Shown here in pieces: positions 1 to 7,443 of a stretch of DNA of 64,000 nt; the first letter of the stretch is position 1, and every line of letters starts with the position of its first letter. Source of the DNA: Paraliobacillus salinarum (GTDB lineage Bacteria > Bacillota > Bacilli > Bacillales > Amphibacillaceae); NCBI RefSeq assembly GCF_014083865.1, contig NZ_JACEFA010000008.1, forward strand, positions 1 to 64,000. The letters run 5' to 3'. Under the pieces are notes generated by a model. The model worked only from the letters and a program-made list of their open reading frames with translations. It did no database searches and had not been told where the DNA came from. The position numbers and the translations under genes are program-made.

Positions 1-120
1 CCAATATTGGAATTGTGCTTTGGGAATAGCCATTTGTTTTGCATATTCACTTTGAGACATTACTTTTGGGGAATAGCCTTGAATAACATTTAATTTGATA
101 TCACTTGTATATTTGCTCAT
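1..120 (-). CDS. Transposase OrfA, N-terminal 40 residues (partial)
   Basis: The open frame begins with ATG at 120 and continues past base 1; it starts MSKYTSDIKLNVIQGY and shows the beginning of the helix-turn-helix common to IS3-family OrfA proteins (SEYAKQMAIPKAQFQYW). In that family OrfA supplies DNA binding and is fused by frameshifting to the DDE catalytic OrfB. The ribosome-binding sequence GGAGGTG (131-137) is well placed but lies inside the hairpin of the element's end. Only the DNA-binding part is visible, so activity cannot be judged. Confidence 0.65.
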   Translation of the reverse strand, partial: MSKYTSDIKLNVIQGYSPKVMSQSEYAKQMAIPKAQFQYW

Positions 121-125
121 ATAAA

Positions 126-173
126 AACTGCACCTCCAATTGTTAGGTAGTGTCTAACAATTGGGGTGCAGTT
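126..173. repeat. Inverted repeat at the IS end covering the orfA ribosome-binding site
   Basis: Two arms of about 19 bases (126-145 and 155-173) pair almost perfectly around a 9-base loop, with one bulged base. The right arm is the terminal sequence of the insertion element; the left arm contains the Shine-Dalgarno sequence of the transposase gene. A transcript entering from outside the element would fold the Shine-Dalgarno into the stem, a known way for insertion sequences to limit transposase made from external promoters. The function here is inferred. Confidence 0.6.
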
Positions 174-201
174 CACAAGATAGAGCGGCTTTCGATTCAT
201 A

Positions 202-1119
202 TTATTCTTTTGCTTTTAGATCTTCAATAGAATCAATTTCCATGTATGTTGGAACAACTAATCCTAATTTAGCACCTTCTAAATTAGGTCCTAAGTCAAC
301 AACATCTTCTTCATATTTTTCGTAGAATGAACCGTGTGTCTCTGGTAACCATGGCGCAACAGAAGCATCAGCATCATTTTCAGCCACTGCTTGGAACATA
401 ACTACAGGGTCTACAGGTGTATCTTTTACTGTATAGCCTATGCTTGTTAACACTTCTGAAACTACAGCTGTAGAAGAACGTTCTGTGTCCCAAGGAGTTG
501 ATACTAATTCAATTTCAACACCATCTACTTCTTCTACTCCTTCTGTCCATTCTGATACTCGATCTTGATTATCTTCTATCCATTTGCTAGCAGCATCTTC
601 AAAACTCATATCTTCTTCTTGTGTCATTAACATTACAGATTCCATATCTTCTACTTCCCAATAAAAACGATCTAACACTGTATATGCTTCTGGCATATCT
701 TCTTCTAATCCTAAACGTGTAATTGTATTAATATTTTCTGCTTCACCAAATGAACCTTTTGGATCTTCTAAAAACTTCAAATCATACTTTGCAAACTTAA
801 AATGTGGTGTCCATCCTGTAATAACAATTGGTTCTTCATTGTTGATCGCATCTTCTAAAGATGTTAACATCGCTGCCGTCGAACTTTCGTTTAAAGTATA
901 GCCGTCTAGATTAGGATAATCTTCTAATGCATCTCCAGCCAAACTTGTAATCCCTGCACCCGGCTCTATACCTGTTAATGTGTATTCAATTGCTTTACCT
1001 ACATCTTCAGACCCAGCGTCTTCACTTTCGTCATTTTCATCTGATCCACAAGCTGCTATGATCCCTAACGTTAATATTATTATTCCCAATAGGATAAAAG
1101 ATTTAAAATTTTTCGACAT
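202..1119 (-). CDS. Glycine betaine-type substrate-binding lipoprotein, OpuAC order of lobes
   Basis: A 305-residue extracellular lipoprotein: signal peptide with lipobox ending at Cys24 (GIIAAC), an acidic linker, then the OpuAC fold. The three tryptophans of the betaine-binding cage are visible in ITGWTPH, STPWDTE and APWLPETH. The order of its two halves (TGIEPGAG... first, PWDTE...APWLPETHG...GLVVPTYM last) matches Bacillus subtilis OpuAC and is the reverse of the neighbouring binding protein at 1257-2174. It lies downstream of opuAA-opuAB-opuAC on the same strand but behind a terminator-like hairpin. It probably feeds the same OpuA permease with another or the same osmolyte; the substrate is not proven. 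RBS AAGGGAG precedes the ATG. Confidence 0.88.
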   Translation of the reverse strand: MSKNFKSFILLGIIILTLGIIAACGSDENDESEDAGSEDVGKAIEYTLTGIEPGAGITSLAGDALEDYPNLDGYTLNESSTAAMLTSLEDAINNEEPIVITGWTPHFKFAKYDLKFLEDPKGSFGEAENINTITRLGLEEDMPEAYTVLDRFYWEVEDMESVMLMTQEEDMSFEDAASKWIEDNQDRVSEWTEGVEEVDGVEIELVSTPWDTERSSTAVVSEVLTSIGYTVKDTPVDPVVMFQAVAENDADASVAPWLPETHGSFYEKYEEDVVDLGPNLEGAKLGLVVPTYMEIDSIEDLKAKE

Positions 1120-1198
1120 CTTTCATTCTCCCTTCTAGATTTTAAATATATTTTTGTCTAAAATGCTAATTTTAAAATAAATTAATTTATTTTATGAA

Positions 1199-1231
1199 AA
1201 AGCTACCTTTATTTATCGTAAAGGTAGCTTT
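1199..1231 (-). terminator. Rho-independent terminator between the two binding-protein genes
   Basis: On the minus strand AAAGCTACCTTT pairs perfectly with AAAGGTAGCTTT around a 9-base loop and is followed by T residues. It follows the stop of the 1257-2174 gene, so it should end or attenuate the opuA transcript before the second binding-protein gene. Confidence 0.8.
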
Positions 1232-1256
1232 CATTTAGCTTAATAGATCATGGTAA

Positions 1257-2174
1257 TTACTCTACACCACTAGTCCACTCATCTACTTTATCTTGATTGT
1301 TTTCAATCCAGTTAGCTGCTGCATCTTCAGGAGAAGTGCCATTTTGGATTTCGAGCATTACTGATTCAATATCTTCAGCTGCCCAATTGAAATTATCTAA
1401 AATTTGATAAGCTACAGGGCTATCCTCTTCAAATCCTTCGCGAACCATTGTTTCGATTGTCTCAGCTTCACCAAATGAACCTTCTGGATCCTCTAAATAC
1501 TTAAGTTCATATTTACTGAATTTCCAGTGAGGTGACCAACCTGTTACAACGATTGGCTCTTCATTTTTCACTGCCTCACCTAATGTTGTTGCCATTGCTC
1601 CACTAGAAGATGTTTCAACAGTAAAACCATCTAAACCATAATCTTCAACAGACTTTTCTGCAGCTTGAACCACACCTGCGCCTGGTTCAATACCAGTGAT
1701 TGTACCATCTAACTCATCTACAGCACCTTTAAGATCACCAATTGTAGAGATATCCATATATTCTGGAACAACTAAACCAATTTTTGCTCCTTCTAGGTTT
1801 GGACCTAATTGTACTAATTGATCTTTATACTCTTCGTATAATTCACCATGTGTTGCAGGTAACCAAGCTGCTACCATTCCATCAGCATCACCAGTAGCAA
1901 CAGATTGCCACATTACTGCGTTGTCTAATGGAGTAACTGTTACATCATATCCTTGCTCTTCTAAAACTTGAGCAATAACGTTAGTAGAAGCTACCTCAGT
2001 ATCCCACTCTACATAAACTAACTCAATTTCTTTATTTCCTAAATTTGAATCTGCTGTATCTTCTCCGTTGTTATCATCTGATGCAGTGTCATCTCCACCA
2101 CCACAAGCAGCTAATACAAGTGATAGCATAAGTACTAACACTAAACCTACATGTTTCCATGTTAATTTAAACAT
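1257..2174 (-). CDS. opuAC: Glycine betaine-type substrate-binding lipoprotein of OpuA transporter
   Basis: A 305-residue lipoprotein with a signal peptide and lipobox (LVLAAC, Cys24), a Gly/Asp-rich linker and an OpuAC-family ligand-binding domain. The tryptophan cage is present as VEWDTE, AAWLPATHG and VTGWSPHW. The lobe order is the non-permuted one (VEWDTE part first, TGIEPGAG part last), opposite to the adjacent copy at 202-1119. It is third in the opuAA-opuAB-opuAC transcription unit and should deliver glycine betaine or a similar osmoprotectant to OpuAB. The many acidic residues suit an exported protein of a halotolerant organism. Substrate is inferred from the family. Confidence 0.92.
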   Translation of the reverse strand: MFKLTWKHVGLVLVLMLSLVLAACGGGDDTASDDNNGEDTADSNLGNKEIELVYVEWDTEVASTNVIAQVLEEQGYDVTVTPLDNAVMWQSVATGDADGMVAAWLPATHGELYEEYKDQLVQLGPNLEGAKIGLVVPEYMDISTIGDLKGAVDELDGTITGIEPGAGVVQAAEKSVEDYGLDGFTVETSSSGAMATTLGEAVKNEEPIVVTGWSPHWKFSKYELKYLEDPEGSFGEAETIETMVREGFEEDSPVAYQILDNFNWAAEDIESVMLEIQNGTSPEDAAANWIENNQDKVDEWTSGVE

Positions 2175-2250
2175 AATAACTAAAACTCCCCTTTTCTTAA
2201 AATTTATTCTATATGGTTAACTTTTCAAAATGAAAAGTGTCCAACTAATA

Positions 2251-3096
2251 TCATTCCGCTTTTCCTTTATTCAAGTTTTGTGTAAAGCGGTCAATAATTA
2301 TTGCTAAAATAACAATACCCATACCTGCTACAAATCCAGTACCTACTTGGGCACGTTGCAATGCAGATAATACATCTCTTCCAAGACCAGGTGCACCGAT
2401 CATTGATGCAATAACTACCATAGAAAGTGATAGCATAACTGTCTGGTTAATTCCGGCCATGATTGTGCTTTTGGCCATTGGTAATTCTACTTTAAACAAC
2501 TTCTGAGAACCTGTACTACCAAATGCTTCTGATGCTTCAACTAATTCTTCTGAAACTTGTCTAATTCCTAAGTTTGTAAAACGAACAGTTGGCGGCGTTG
2601 CAAAAATTAGTGATGCGAAAATCCCTGGTACCATACCGATACTAAAGAATGCTACTGCAGGAATCAAATATACGAATGCAGGCATCGTCTGCATAAAGTC
2701 TAAAATTGGAGTTATAATTGTTTCTGCTGTTTTACTCTTGGACATTAGAATTCCAAAAGGTACACCAATAATAACAGACAACAAACTAGCTATAAGTACT
2801 AAAGCAAAAGTGTTCATCAATTGTTCCCATAAGCCTTGATTATAAATTAACCATAAGCCCACAACTGAGAATGCAGCTAATCCAAATTTTTTCCCTGTTA
2901 CAAAAAATGCTAAAACAGCTACTAAAATAATAACAATAATAGCTGGAACTTCTGCCAATTTATCAGCAAAAAACTCCATAAAATCGCCAAACTGATTCTT
3001 TATTGGTTCAAATAAAAATGAAAAGGTGTCAGTAATTGTAGCTGTAAGGTCACTGACCCATTGTGCTATTGGTATTTCCGGCATAAAATCAAGCAT
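2251..3096 (-). CDS. opuAB: Glycine betaine ABC transporter permease OpuAB
   Basis: About 281 residues with multiple membrane segments and the ABC permease EAA-type loop ([20 protein letters not shown]). It forms the translocation pathway of the OpuA importer. The ATG at 3096 overlaps the opuAA stop by 8 bases and has GAGG 9 bases upstream; a GTG at 3111 is in frame but less well spaced. The long N-terminal region before the core membrane domain is usual for OpuAB/ProW. Translational coupling with opuAA is likely. Confidence 0.93.
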   Translation of the reverse strand: MLDFMPEIPIAQWVSDLTATITDTFSFLFEPIKNQFGDFMEFFADKLAEVPAIIVIILVAVLAFFVTGKKFGLAAFSVVGLWLIYNQGLWEQLMNTFALVLIASLLSVIIGVPFGILMSKSKTAETIITPILDFMQTMPAFVYLIPAVAFFSIGMVPGIFASLIFATPPTVRFTNLGIRQVSEELVEASEAFGSTGSQKLFKVELPMAKSTIMAGINQTVMLSLSMVVIASMIGAPGLGRDVLSALQRAQVGTGFVAGMGIVILAIIIDRFTQNLNKGKAE

Positions 3097-4285
3097 CTGC
3101 TTCAACCTCACTTTCTCCAGCCAATGCTGCGATTACTGCACCACGTACAATAATGCCTTGTAATTTATTATCTTCAACAACTGCAACTGGTACAGGAGTG
3201 TCATGAATAATATCAAAAATTTCTTGCATTGGTTTTTCTCTTTCTACTGTAGGAACGTCCGTTTTTAAAATTTCATTTAGGTCACGAATTTCCTTCTTTC
3301 GTGCTTCTGATGCATCATCAGCAGTCACATAACCCTTCAAGTTACGCTTTCCATCAATTACATAAATACTGGATAATCCTTCTTCACGCATACGTTCTAA
3401 AGCAACACGTGGTCCATGCTTCTCTATGTTTACTGTTTCTGGACGTTTCATAATATGTTCTGCAGTTAATACTTTTGAGCGATCCACATCTTCAACAAAT
3501 TTTTCTACATAATCGTTTGCAGGATTAACTAAGATTTCCTCTGGTGTACCAATTTGTACAATAGAACCATCTTTCATCAATGCGATTCGGTCACCAATAC
3601 GAAGTGCTTCATCCAAATCGTGTGTAATAAAGACAATTGTTTTTTTCATTTTGTCTTGCAAGTCCATTAATTCATCTTGCATGTCTTTACGTATTAATGG
3701 ATCTAATGCAGAGAAAGCCTCATCCATTAATAGTACTTCAGGATCGTTCGCTAGTGCACGAGCTAGTCCAACACGCTGCTGCATACCACCAGATAACTGG
3801 CCTGGATATTGATTAATGTAATTACCAAGTCCAACTAATTCCAATGCTTCTTTTGCTTTTTTCGAACGTTCATCTTTATCGATTCCTTGAATCTCCAAAC
3901 CAAATTCAGCATTTTCCAATATCGTACGGAAAGGAAATAAAGCGAACTTTTGAAAGACCATACTCAATTTTTCTCTTCTTACACGTCGAAGGTTATCCTT
4001 ATTCATTGTTGCTAGATTTTCTCCACCAACAAGTACACTACCTTCTGTAGGTTCAATCAATCGGTTAATTAAACGAACTAGAGTAGATTTACCACTACCC
4101 GATAGTCCCATAATCACAAAAACTTCTCCTTGTTCTACTTCAAAGGAGACACGGTTAACACCTACTGTGTCACCTGTTTTTTTCAATATTTCTTCTTTTT
4201 TCATACCTTGATCTAAGAGCTTTAATGATTCTTTTGTATTTTTCCCAAATACTTTAGATAAGCCCTCTACTTTAATTACAGGCAT
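3089..4285 (-). CDS. opuAA: Glycine betaine ABC transporter ATPase OpuAA
   Basis: About 398 residues. The nucleotide-binding domain has Walker [10 protein letters not shown], the signature [15 protein letters not shown] and Walker [14 protein letters not shown]; the C-terminal 120 residues form a pair of CBS motifs (from [11 protein letters not shown]), which in OpuA of other bacteria respond to ionic strength or cyclic di-AMP. The start is put at 4285 ([15 protein letters not shown]) because AGAGGGGTGAG lies just upstream; an in-frame ATG at 4318 has no good ribosome-binding site. First gene of the opuA operon, divergent from a GbsR-family regulator. Confidence 0.94.
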   Translation of the reverse strand: MPVIKVEGLSKVFGKNTKESLKLLDQGMKKEEILKKTGDTVGVNRVSFEVEQGEVFVIMGLSGSGKSTLVRLINRLIEPTEGSVLVGGENLATMNKDNLRRVRREKLSMVFQKFALFPFRTILENAEFGLEIQGIDKDERSKKAKEALELVGLGNYINQYPGQLSGGMQQRVGLARALANDPEVLLMDEAFSALDPLIRKDMQDELMDLQDKMKKTIVFITHDLDEALRIGDRIALMKDGSIVQIGTPEEILVNPANDYVEKFVEDVDRSKVLTAEHIMKRPETVNIEKHGPRVALERMREEGLSSIYVIDGKRNLKGYVTADDASEARKKEIRDLNEILKTDVPTVEREKPMQEIFDIIHDTPVPVAVVEDNKLQGIIVRGAVIAALAGESEVEADA

Positions 4286-4417
4286 GCTTCTCACCCCTCT
4301 AACTTTCTTTGTCGACATTAACATATAACAATACCCGTTTTGATTATTTTCTAAACAATTATCTCAATTCAAATAGATATTCATTACTGTTTTACGCTCA
4401 AAAATTGCTACTTTAAT

Positions 4418-4447
4418 ACTATACCCTTTTTTCATTATATAATTCAA
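4418..4447 (-). promoter_or_regulatory. Candidate opuA promoter
   Basis: On the minus strand TTGAAT (4442-4447) and TATAGT (4418-4423) are separated by 18 bases, a usable SigA-type promoter about 130 bases before opuAA. The overlapping GGGTAT (4421-4426) with GTTTGAA upstream also resembles a SigB promoter, with a slightly long spacer. General-stress control of osmolyte importers is known in Bacillus, so either or both could apply. No transcript start is known. Confidence 0.45.
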
Positions 4448-4478
4448 ACGATAAAAACGATTAATTATGGGTAAATTA

Positions 4479-4507
4479 TACGTACAGTTTAAACTGTACG
4501 TACTTAA
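4479..4507. promoter_or_regulatory. 24-bp perfect palindrome plus conserved half-site, candidate operator
   Basis: Positions 4479-4502 form a perfect palindrome with arms TACGTACAGTTT and AAACTGTACGTA. It sits in the 342-base gap between opuA and the divergent GbsR-family gene. The right half extends to AAACTGTACGTACTTAA (4491-4507), which differs by only two bases from AAAGTGTACATACTTAA upstream of the opuC-linked regulator (55876-55892). This is the most likely binding site of the neighbouring regulator. The rest of the gap (4286-4627) holds the opuA promoter candidate and AT-rich sequence; I see no other gene. Confidence 0.6.
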
Positions 4508-4627
4508 TGCAACTTATTCTTTATTTTACTTCTAAATACTCTATATTTTGTATAGATACCTAATTTCCTTTTTCTACAAAAATAGTGTACCCTTTAAACC
4601 ACATCTTCATTTCATTAGGAGGAGAAA

Positions 4628-5110
4628 ATGGTTACAAACAATAATGAAACGATGCAGCAAAATATCTTTTATACCTTCTCAAAAACAATAGAATTTTTCA
4701 GTATATCACCTGCCGAGGCACAACTATTTGCTATGCTTTATTTAAAAGAATATCCCATGACATTGGATGAAATGGGCCAAGCTCTAGGTAAAAGTAAAAC
4801 AGCTATAGGCACTAGTATTCGAACATTATCAGAATTAAATTTAGTTAGACGTGTATGGAAAAAAGGAATTCGAAAAGATTTATATGAAACCCATCATGAC
4901 TTATATAGTAAATTTATGAAGACATATATTAATAATTGGATCAGTCATACAAATAATCAGAAGGCATTACTTAGTGATGTTTATGAACAAATGAACAGAA
5001 CTAACCTTTCAGAAGAGGAAACACAACTTCTAAATAAACTTACTTCTATAATTGAATTTCATCAATCCATCATTGATACATTTACTACAATTGATCCAAA
5101 AAAAAATTAG
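4628..5110 (+). CDS. GbsR-family (MarR superfamily) transcriptional regulator next to opuA
   Basis: 160 residues with a winged helix-turn-helix: PMTLDEMGQALGKSKTAIGTSIRTLSELNLVRRVWKKGIRKDLYE is the GbsR/OpcR signature region (residues about 42-90, too long to be a chance match). GbsR-type proteins repress choline and osmolyte uptake or synthesis genes and some bind choline. Divergent placement beside opuA and the palindrome at 4479-4502 suggest it controls opuA and itself. RBS AGGAGGAG precedes the ATG. The C-terminal part is shorter than in the other two GbsR-family proteins of this window. The ligand is unknown. Confidence 0.82.
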   Translation: MVTNNNETMQQNIFYTFSKTIEFFSISPAEAQLFAMLYLKEYPMTLDEMGQALGKSKTAIGTSIRTLSELNLVRRVWKKGIRKDLYETHHDLYSKFMKTYINNWISHTNNQKALLSDVYEQMNRTNLSEEETQLLNKLTSIIEFHQSIIDTFTTIDPKKN

Positions 5111-5120
5111 CTATAACACC

Positions 5121-5160
5121 ACACACATCAAGGCTTTAACTAGTTTGATGTGTGTTTTTT
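5121..5160 (+). terminator. Rho-independent terminator after the GbsR-family gene
   Basis: ACACACATCAA and TTGATGTGTGT form an 11-bp perfect stem, loop of 13 bases, followed by six T residues. Confidence 0.9.
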
Positions 5161-5257
5161 AAACTTTTTTATAAAACCTATTGATTTTTCCAGTAAATCG
5201 TACTATAGTCATTGAAGGATATTGACCAACATAACAATGTAGAGTAGGGAGGAATCA

Positions 5258-5800
5258 ATGATGAATTGTTGGAAAACAGTTAATTTAGAAAGAGAAGTGG
5301 GTATAAACAGAATTTATATTTTCTCTTTTTTAAACGGATTTTTATCATTTATCTTTTTGTTTATTCCGTTTTCTATTTTTCATCAAACAAGTAACATGAA
5401 AGACCATGGTATCTTCCCTTTCATTGTTAGTTTGATTTTATTACCTTTTGCTCATAAATTATTTCATTATGTACCGCTTTTGTTAACGAATCGTTCATTT
5501 AAAATAAAATGGCGCATTAATAAAAGAAAGTTTCCTATGATATCCATTTTGTCAACAGCAAAGATGTCAAAGTTAACATCAATCATTTCATTATTATCGC
5601 CAACTTTATTTATTACATTACCTTGCTTAATTGCGAGCTATCTGTTTCCTAATTATTTTGCGTATTTTCTTATATATGCTTCCATAAACATTGGATTATC
5701 TTCAACTGATTATATATATATGATTCGCTTTCTACGAGCACCGAAAAAATGCATTGTGGAAAACGATGGCTCAAGCTATGACATTCTTATTGTAAAATAA
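5258..5800 (+). CDS. DUF3267-like membrane protein
   Basis: 180 residues with about four hydrophobic segments. The C-terminal pattern (YASINIGLSSTDYIYMIR then RAPKKCIVENDG) fits the DUF3267 group of membrane proteins, many of which carry an HExxH zinc-peptidase-like motif. Here the corresponding site reads HKLFH (about residue 68), so the catalytic glutamate is replaced by lysine and a proteolytic role is doubtful. RBS GGGAGGAATCA precedes two ATGs; the first (5258) is better spaced. It has its own terminator. Function unknown. Confidence 0.7.
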   Translation: MMNCWKTVNLEREVGINRIYIFSFLNGFLSFIFLFIPFSIFHQTSNMKDHGIFPFIVSLILLPFAHKLFHYVPLLLTNRSFKIKWRINKRKFPMISILSTAKMSKLTSIISLLSPTLFITLPCLIASYLFPNYFAYFLIYASINIGLSSTDYIYMIRFLRAPKKCIVENDGSSYDILIVK

Positions 5801-5833
5801 GAGGTATCTTTCGATTAAGATACCTCTTTTTTT
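5799..5833 (+). terminator. Rho-independent terminator
   Basis: AAGAGGTATCTT pairs perfectly with AAGATACCTCTT across a 6-base loop, followed by a run of T residues. Confidence 0.92.
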
Positions 5834-5901
5834 CATATTAAATACTATTCAAACCATTAATTTTTTGATAAGGTTATTTAAGAAGTTAAGGAGGCATATA
5901 T

Positions 5902-6081
5902 ATGACATTATTTTTTATTCCTTTTGCATTACTTACCTTATTTATATTTAACTCGCTTACCTATCGCTTATGTGCACAAACAGAAATGTCTCAAGAGAAG
6001 CAACCAAACGTGTTTCGAACAATAAATATTTTAATCACAATTTTATTACTCTCATCCTATGTTGAAATTTTTTACACATAA
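5902..6081 (+). CDS. Small membrane protein (59 residues)
   Basis: A 59-residue frame with a strong ribosome-binding site (AAGGAGG, 5888-5894). It has a hydrophobic N-terminal helix (MTLFFIPFALLTLFIFNS), a short polar middle (CAQTEMSQEKQPN) and a second hydrophobic helix (NILITILLLSSYVEIF), so it is a predicted two-helix membrane protein. It occupies the place of yhaK/yhaL upstream of prsA in Bacillus, but I do not recognise the sequence as either. Function unknown. Confidence 0.65.
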   Translation: MTLFFIPFALLTLFIFNSLTYRLCAQTEMSQEKQPNVFRTINILITILLLSSYVEIFYT

Positions 6082-6097
6082 TCCGAATCTCTTATGT

Positions 6098-6152
6098 AAA
6101 GCATAAAAGTAACCTACATAAACAATTACTAAAGTAGGTTACTATATGCTTT
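6098..6152. terminator. Bidirectional hairpin between convergent small genes
   Basis: AAAGCATA...GTAACCTAC pairs with GTAGGTTAC...TATGCTTT around a 16-base loop. It lies between the small membrane protein gene (plus) and the YjcZ-like gene (minus) and can end transcripts from both sides. Confidence 0.65.
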
Positions 6153-6158
6153 ATTATT

Positions 6159-6242
6159 TTATAACCATGAAGCGCCAACAATGATTAACAAAATAAACAA
6201 TACAACTATTAACGCAAACCCTCCACCATATGTTTGGCCCAC
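6159..6242 (-). CDS. YjcZ-family small hydrophobic protein (27 residues)
   Basis: A 27-residue peptide starting with GTG at 6242 behind AAGGAGGGGG. The sequence GGGFALIVVLFILLIIVGAS is the typical YjcZ-family single transmembrane helix. Such peptides are frequent in spore formers and are often expressed in sporulation; no molecular role is known. A second, longer copy is at 26768-26866. Its C-terminus is shorter (ends ASWL) than the usual GYGY ending. Confidence 0.85.
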   Translation of the reverse strand: MGQTYGGGFALIVVLFILLIIVGASWL

Positions 6243-6441
6243 GTGACACACCCCCTCCTTAATACCTAATTACATCATATGCAATTGTTAGTAAATCGAC
6301 ATAGCATACTCGCCCAAAAATATGTAAAAAGTAAGGAATTTAAATATGGACTGTTTATTTATCTTCAAAATGTGTTATATTGACTCAAGAGCAATTCATT
6401 TTGTTGTTAAATTTTAGCTTAAAGAGTAGGAGTGTAATAGA

Positions 6442-7335
6442 ATGAAAAAACTAGTAATGGCAGCAACAATCGCAGCAGGAGTACTTACGTTATCCGCATG
6501 TTCATCAGGAGATTCAGAAGCCGTAGTGGAAACTAAATCTGGTAACGTTTCAAAAGAAGATTTTTATAATGAGTTAAAAGCATCTAATGGTGAAGCTATC
6601 TTGAAGCAATTAGTGACTGAAACAATTTTAAATGACAAGTATGAAGTTTCAGATAAAGAAATTGATCAACAAATTGAAACGTTTAAGGGACAATATGGTG
6701 ATCAATGGGATACAATTCTTCAACAGAGTGGTTATGCAAGTGAAGATGATTTCCGTGATGATTTAAAGACACAATTGTTGCAACAAAAAGCAATCATTGA
6801 AGATGTTGAAGTGACAGACGAAGAAATCAAAACACGTTATGAAAGAATGCAATCAGAAGTAAAAGCTAGTCATATTTTAGTAAGTGATGAAGAAACTGCT
6901 AAAGATATTAAAAAGCAACTAGATGATGGAGCAGACTTTGCAAAGCTAGCGGAAGAAAAATCAATTGATACGCAATCAGCTCAAAATGGTGGAGACCTGG
7001 GATACTTCACTGCTGGTGATATGGTTCCTGAATTTGAGGCAGCTGCTTACGAATTAGAAAAAGGAAAAATTAGTGAGCCTGTTAAAACAGCTAATGGTTG
7101 GCACATTATAAAAGTAGCTGACAAACGTGAAACGGAAGAAAAAGTTGAACCTTTAGAAGACATTAGAGAAAAAATCAAAGAAGAAATTGCTCTGGGCAAG
7201 GTTGACAATACAGTAGCTCAAGAAAAATTAAACAAACTTTACGAAGAAGCAGATATTGATGTAAAGATTGATGAGTTTGAAGATATGTTTGAAACAGAAG
7301 ACAAAGAAGATAAAGAAGATAAAGAAGATAAATAA
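6442..7335 (+). CDS. prsA: Foldase PrsA, parvulin-type peptidyl-prolyl isomerase lipoprotein
   Basis: 297 residues. Lipoprotein signal with lipobox LSAC (Cys20), a SurA-like N-terminal region, then the parvulin domain (about 140-230) with SHILV, GGDLGYF and WHIIKV motifs. PrsA sits on the outer face of the membrane and helps exported proteins fold. The C-terminus ends in an acidic-lysine repeat (EDK five times), coded by a near-perfect short DNA repeat. Monocistronic with a strong terminator; placed upstream of yhaM as in Bacillus. Confidence 0.96.
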   Translation: MKKLVMAATIAAGVLTLSACSSGDSEAVVETKSGNVSKEDFYNELKASNGEAILKQLVTETILNDKYEVSDKEIDQQIETFKGQYGDQWDTILQQSGYASEDDFRDDLKTQLLQQKAIIEDVEVTDEEIKTRYERMQSEVKASHILVSDEETAKDIKKQLDDGADFAKLAEEKSIDTQSAQNGGDLGYFTAGDMVPEFEAAAYELEKGKISEPVKTANGWHIIKVADKRETEEKVEPLEDIREKIKEEIALGKVDNTVAQEKLNKLYEEADIDVKIDEFEDMFETEDKEDKEDKEDK

Positions 7336-7344
7336 TCTAACTGA

Positions 7345-7376
7345 CTACATTGGCTTTTTAGCCAATGTAGTTTTTT
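7345..7376 (+). terminator. prsA terminator
   Basis: CTACATTGGC pairs perfectly with GCCAATGTAG across TTTTTA, followed by six T residues. Confidence 0.95.
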
Positions 7377-7443
7377 CTATTCAGTCATTGTAAATTGCGT
7401 TACAATTATAGAAAATAGACGAACTTTGAATGGAGTGCAAGGT

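Larger units (their letters stand above)
1..177 (-). mobile_element. Truncated insertion sequence end, IS3 family (IS150-like)
   Basis: The 5' end of an insertion sequence runs off the left edge. On the minus strand it begins at about position 175-177 with TGAACTGCACCCCAATTG, which resembles IS3/IS150-group terminal repeats (5'-TG end), and is followed by the start of an OrfA-type transposase. The outer boundary lies only about 25 bp from the stop codon of the binding-protein gene at 202, so the element was inserted just behind the opuA cluster. The other end and any target duplication are outside the window. The family call rests on the terminal sequence and about 40 residues of the protein. 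Confidence 0.7.

Noticed and set aside
3844-4050. Plus-strand ORF of 68 codons within opuAA
   Set aside because: It lies antisense to a conserved ATPase gene, has no ribosome-binding site and has a composition typical of a shadow frame.
4286-4318. Extended N-terminus of OpuAA from ATG 4318
   Set aside because: The extra residues are basic and unlike the family, and AGAGGGGTGAG points to the ATG at 4285.
7300-7335. Short tandem repeat at the end of prsA (EDK codons) as a possible mobile or CRISPR-like repeat
   Set aside because: It is a simple coding repeat of nine bases giving an acidic-lysine tail, common in exported lipoproteins.
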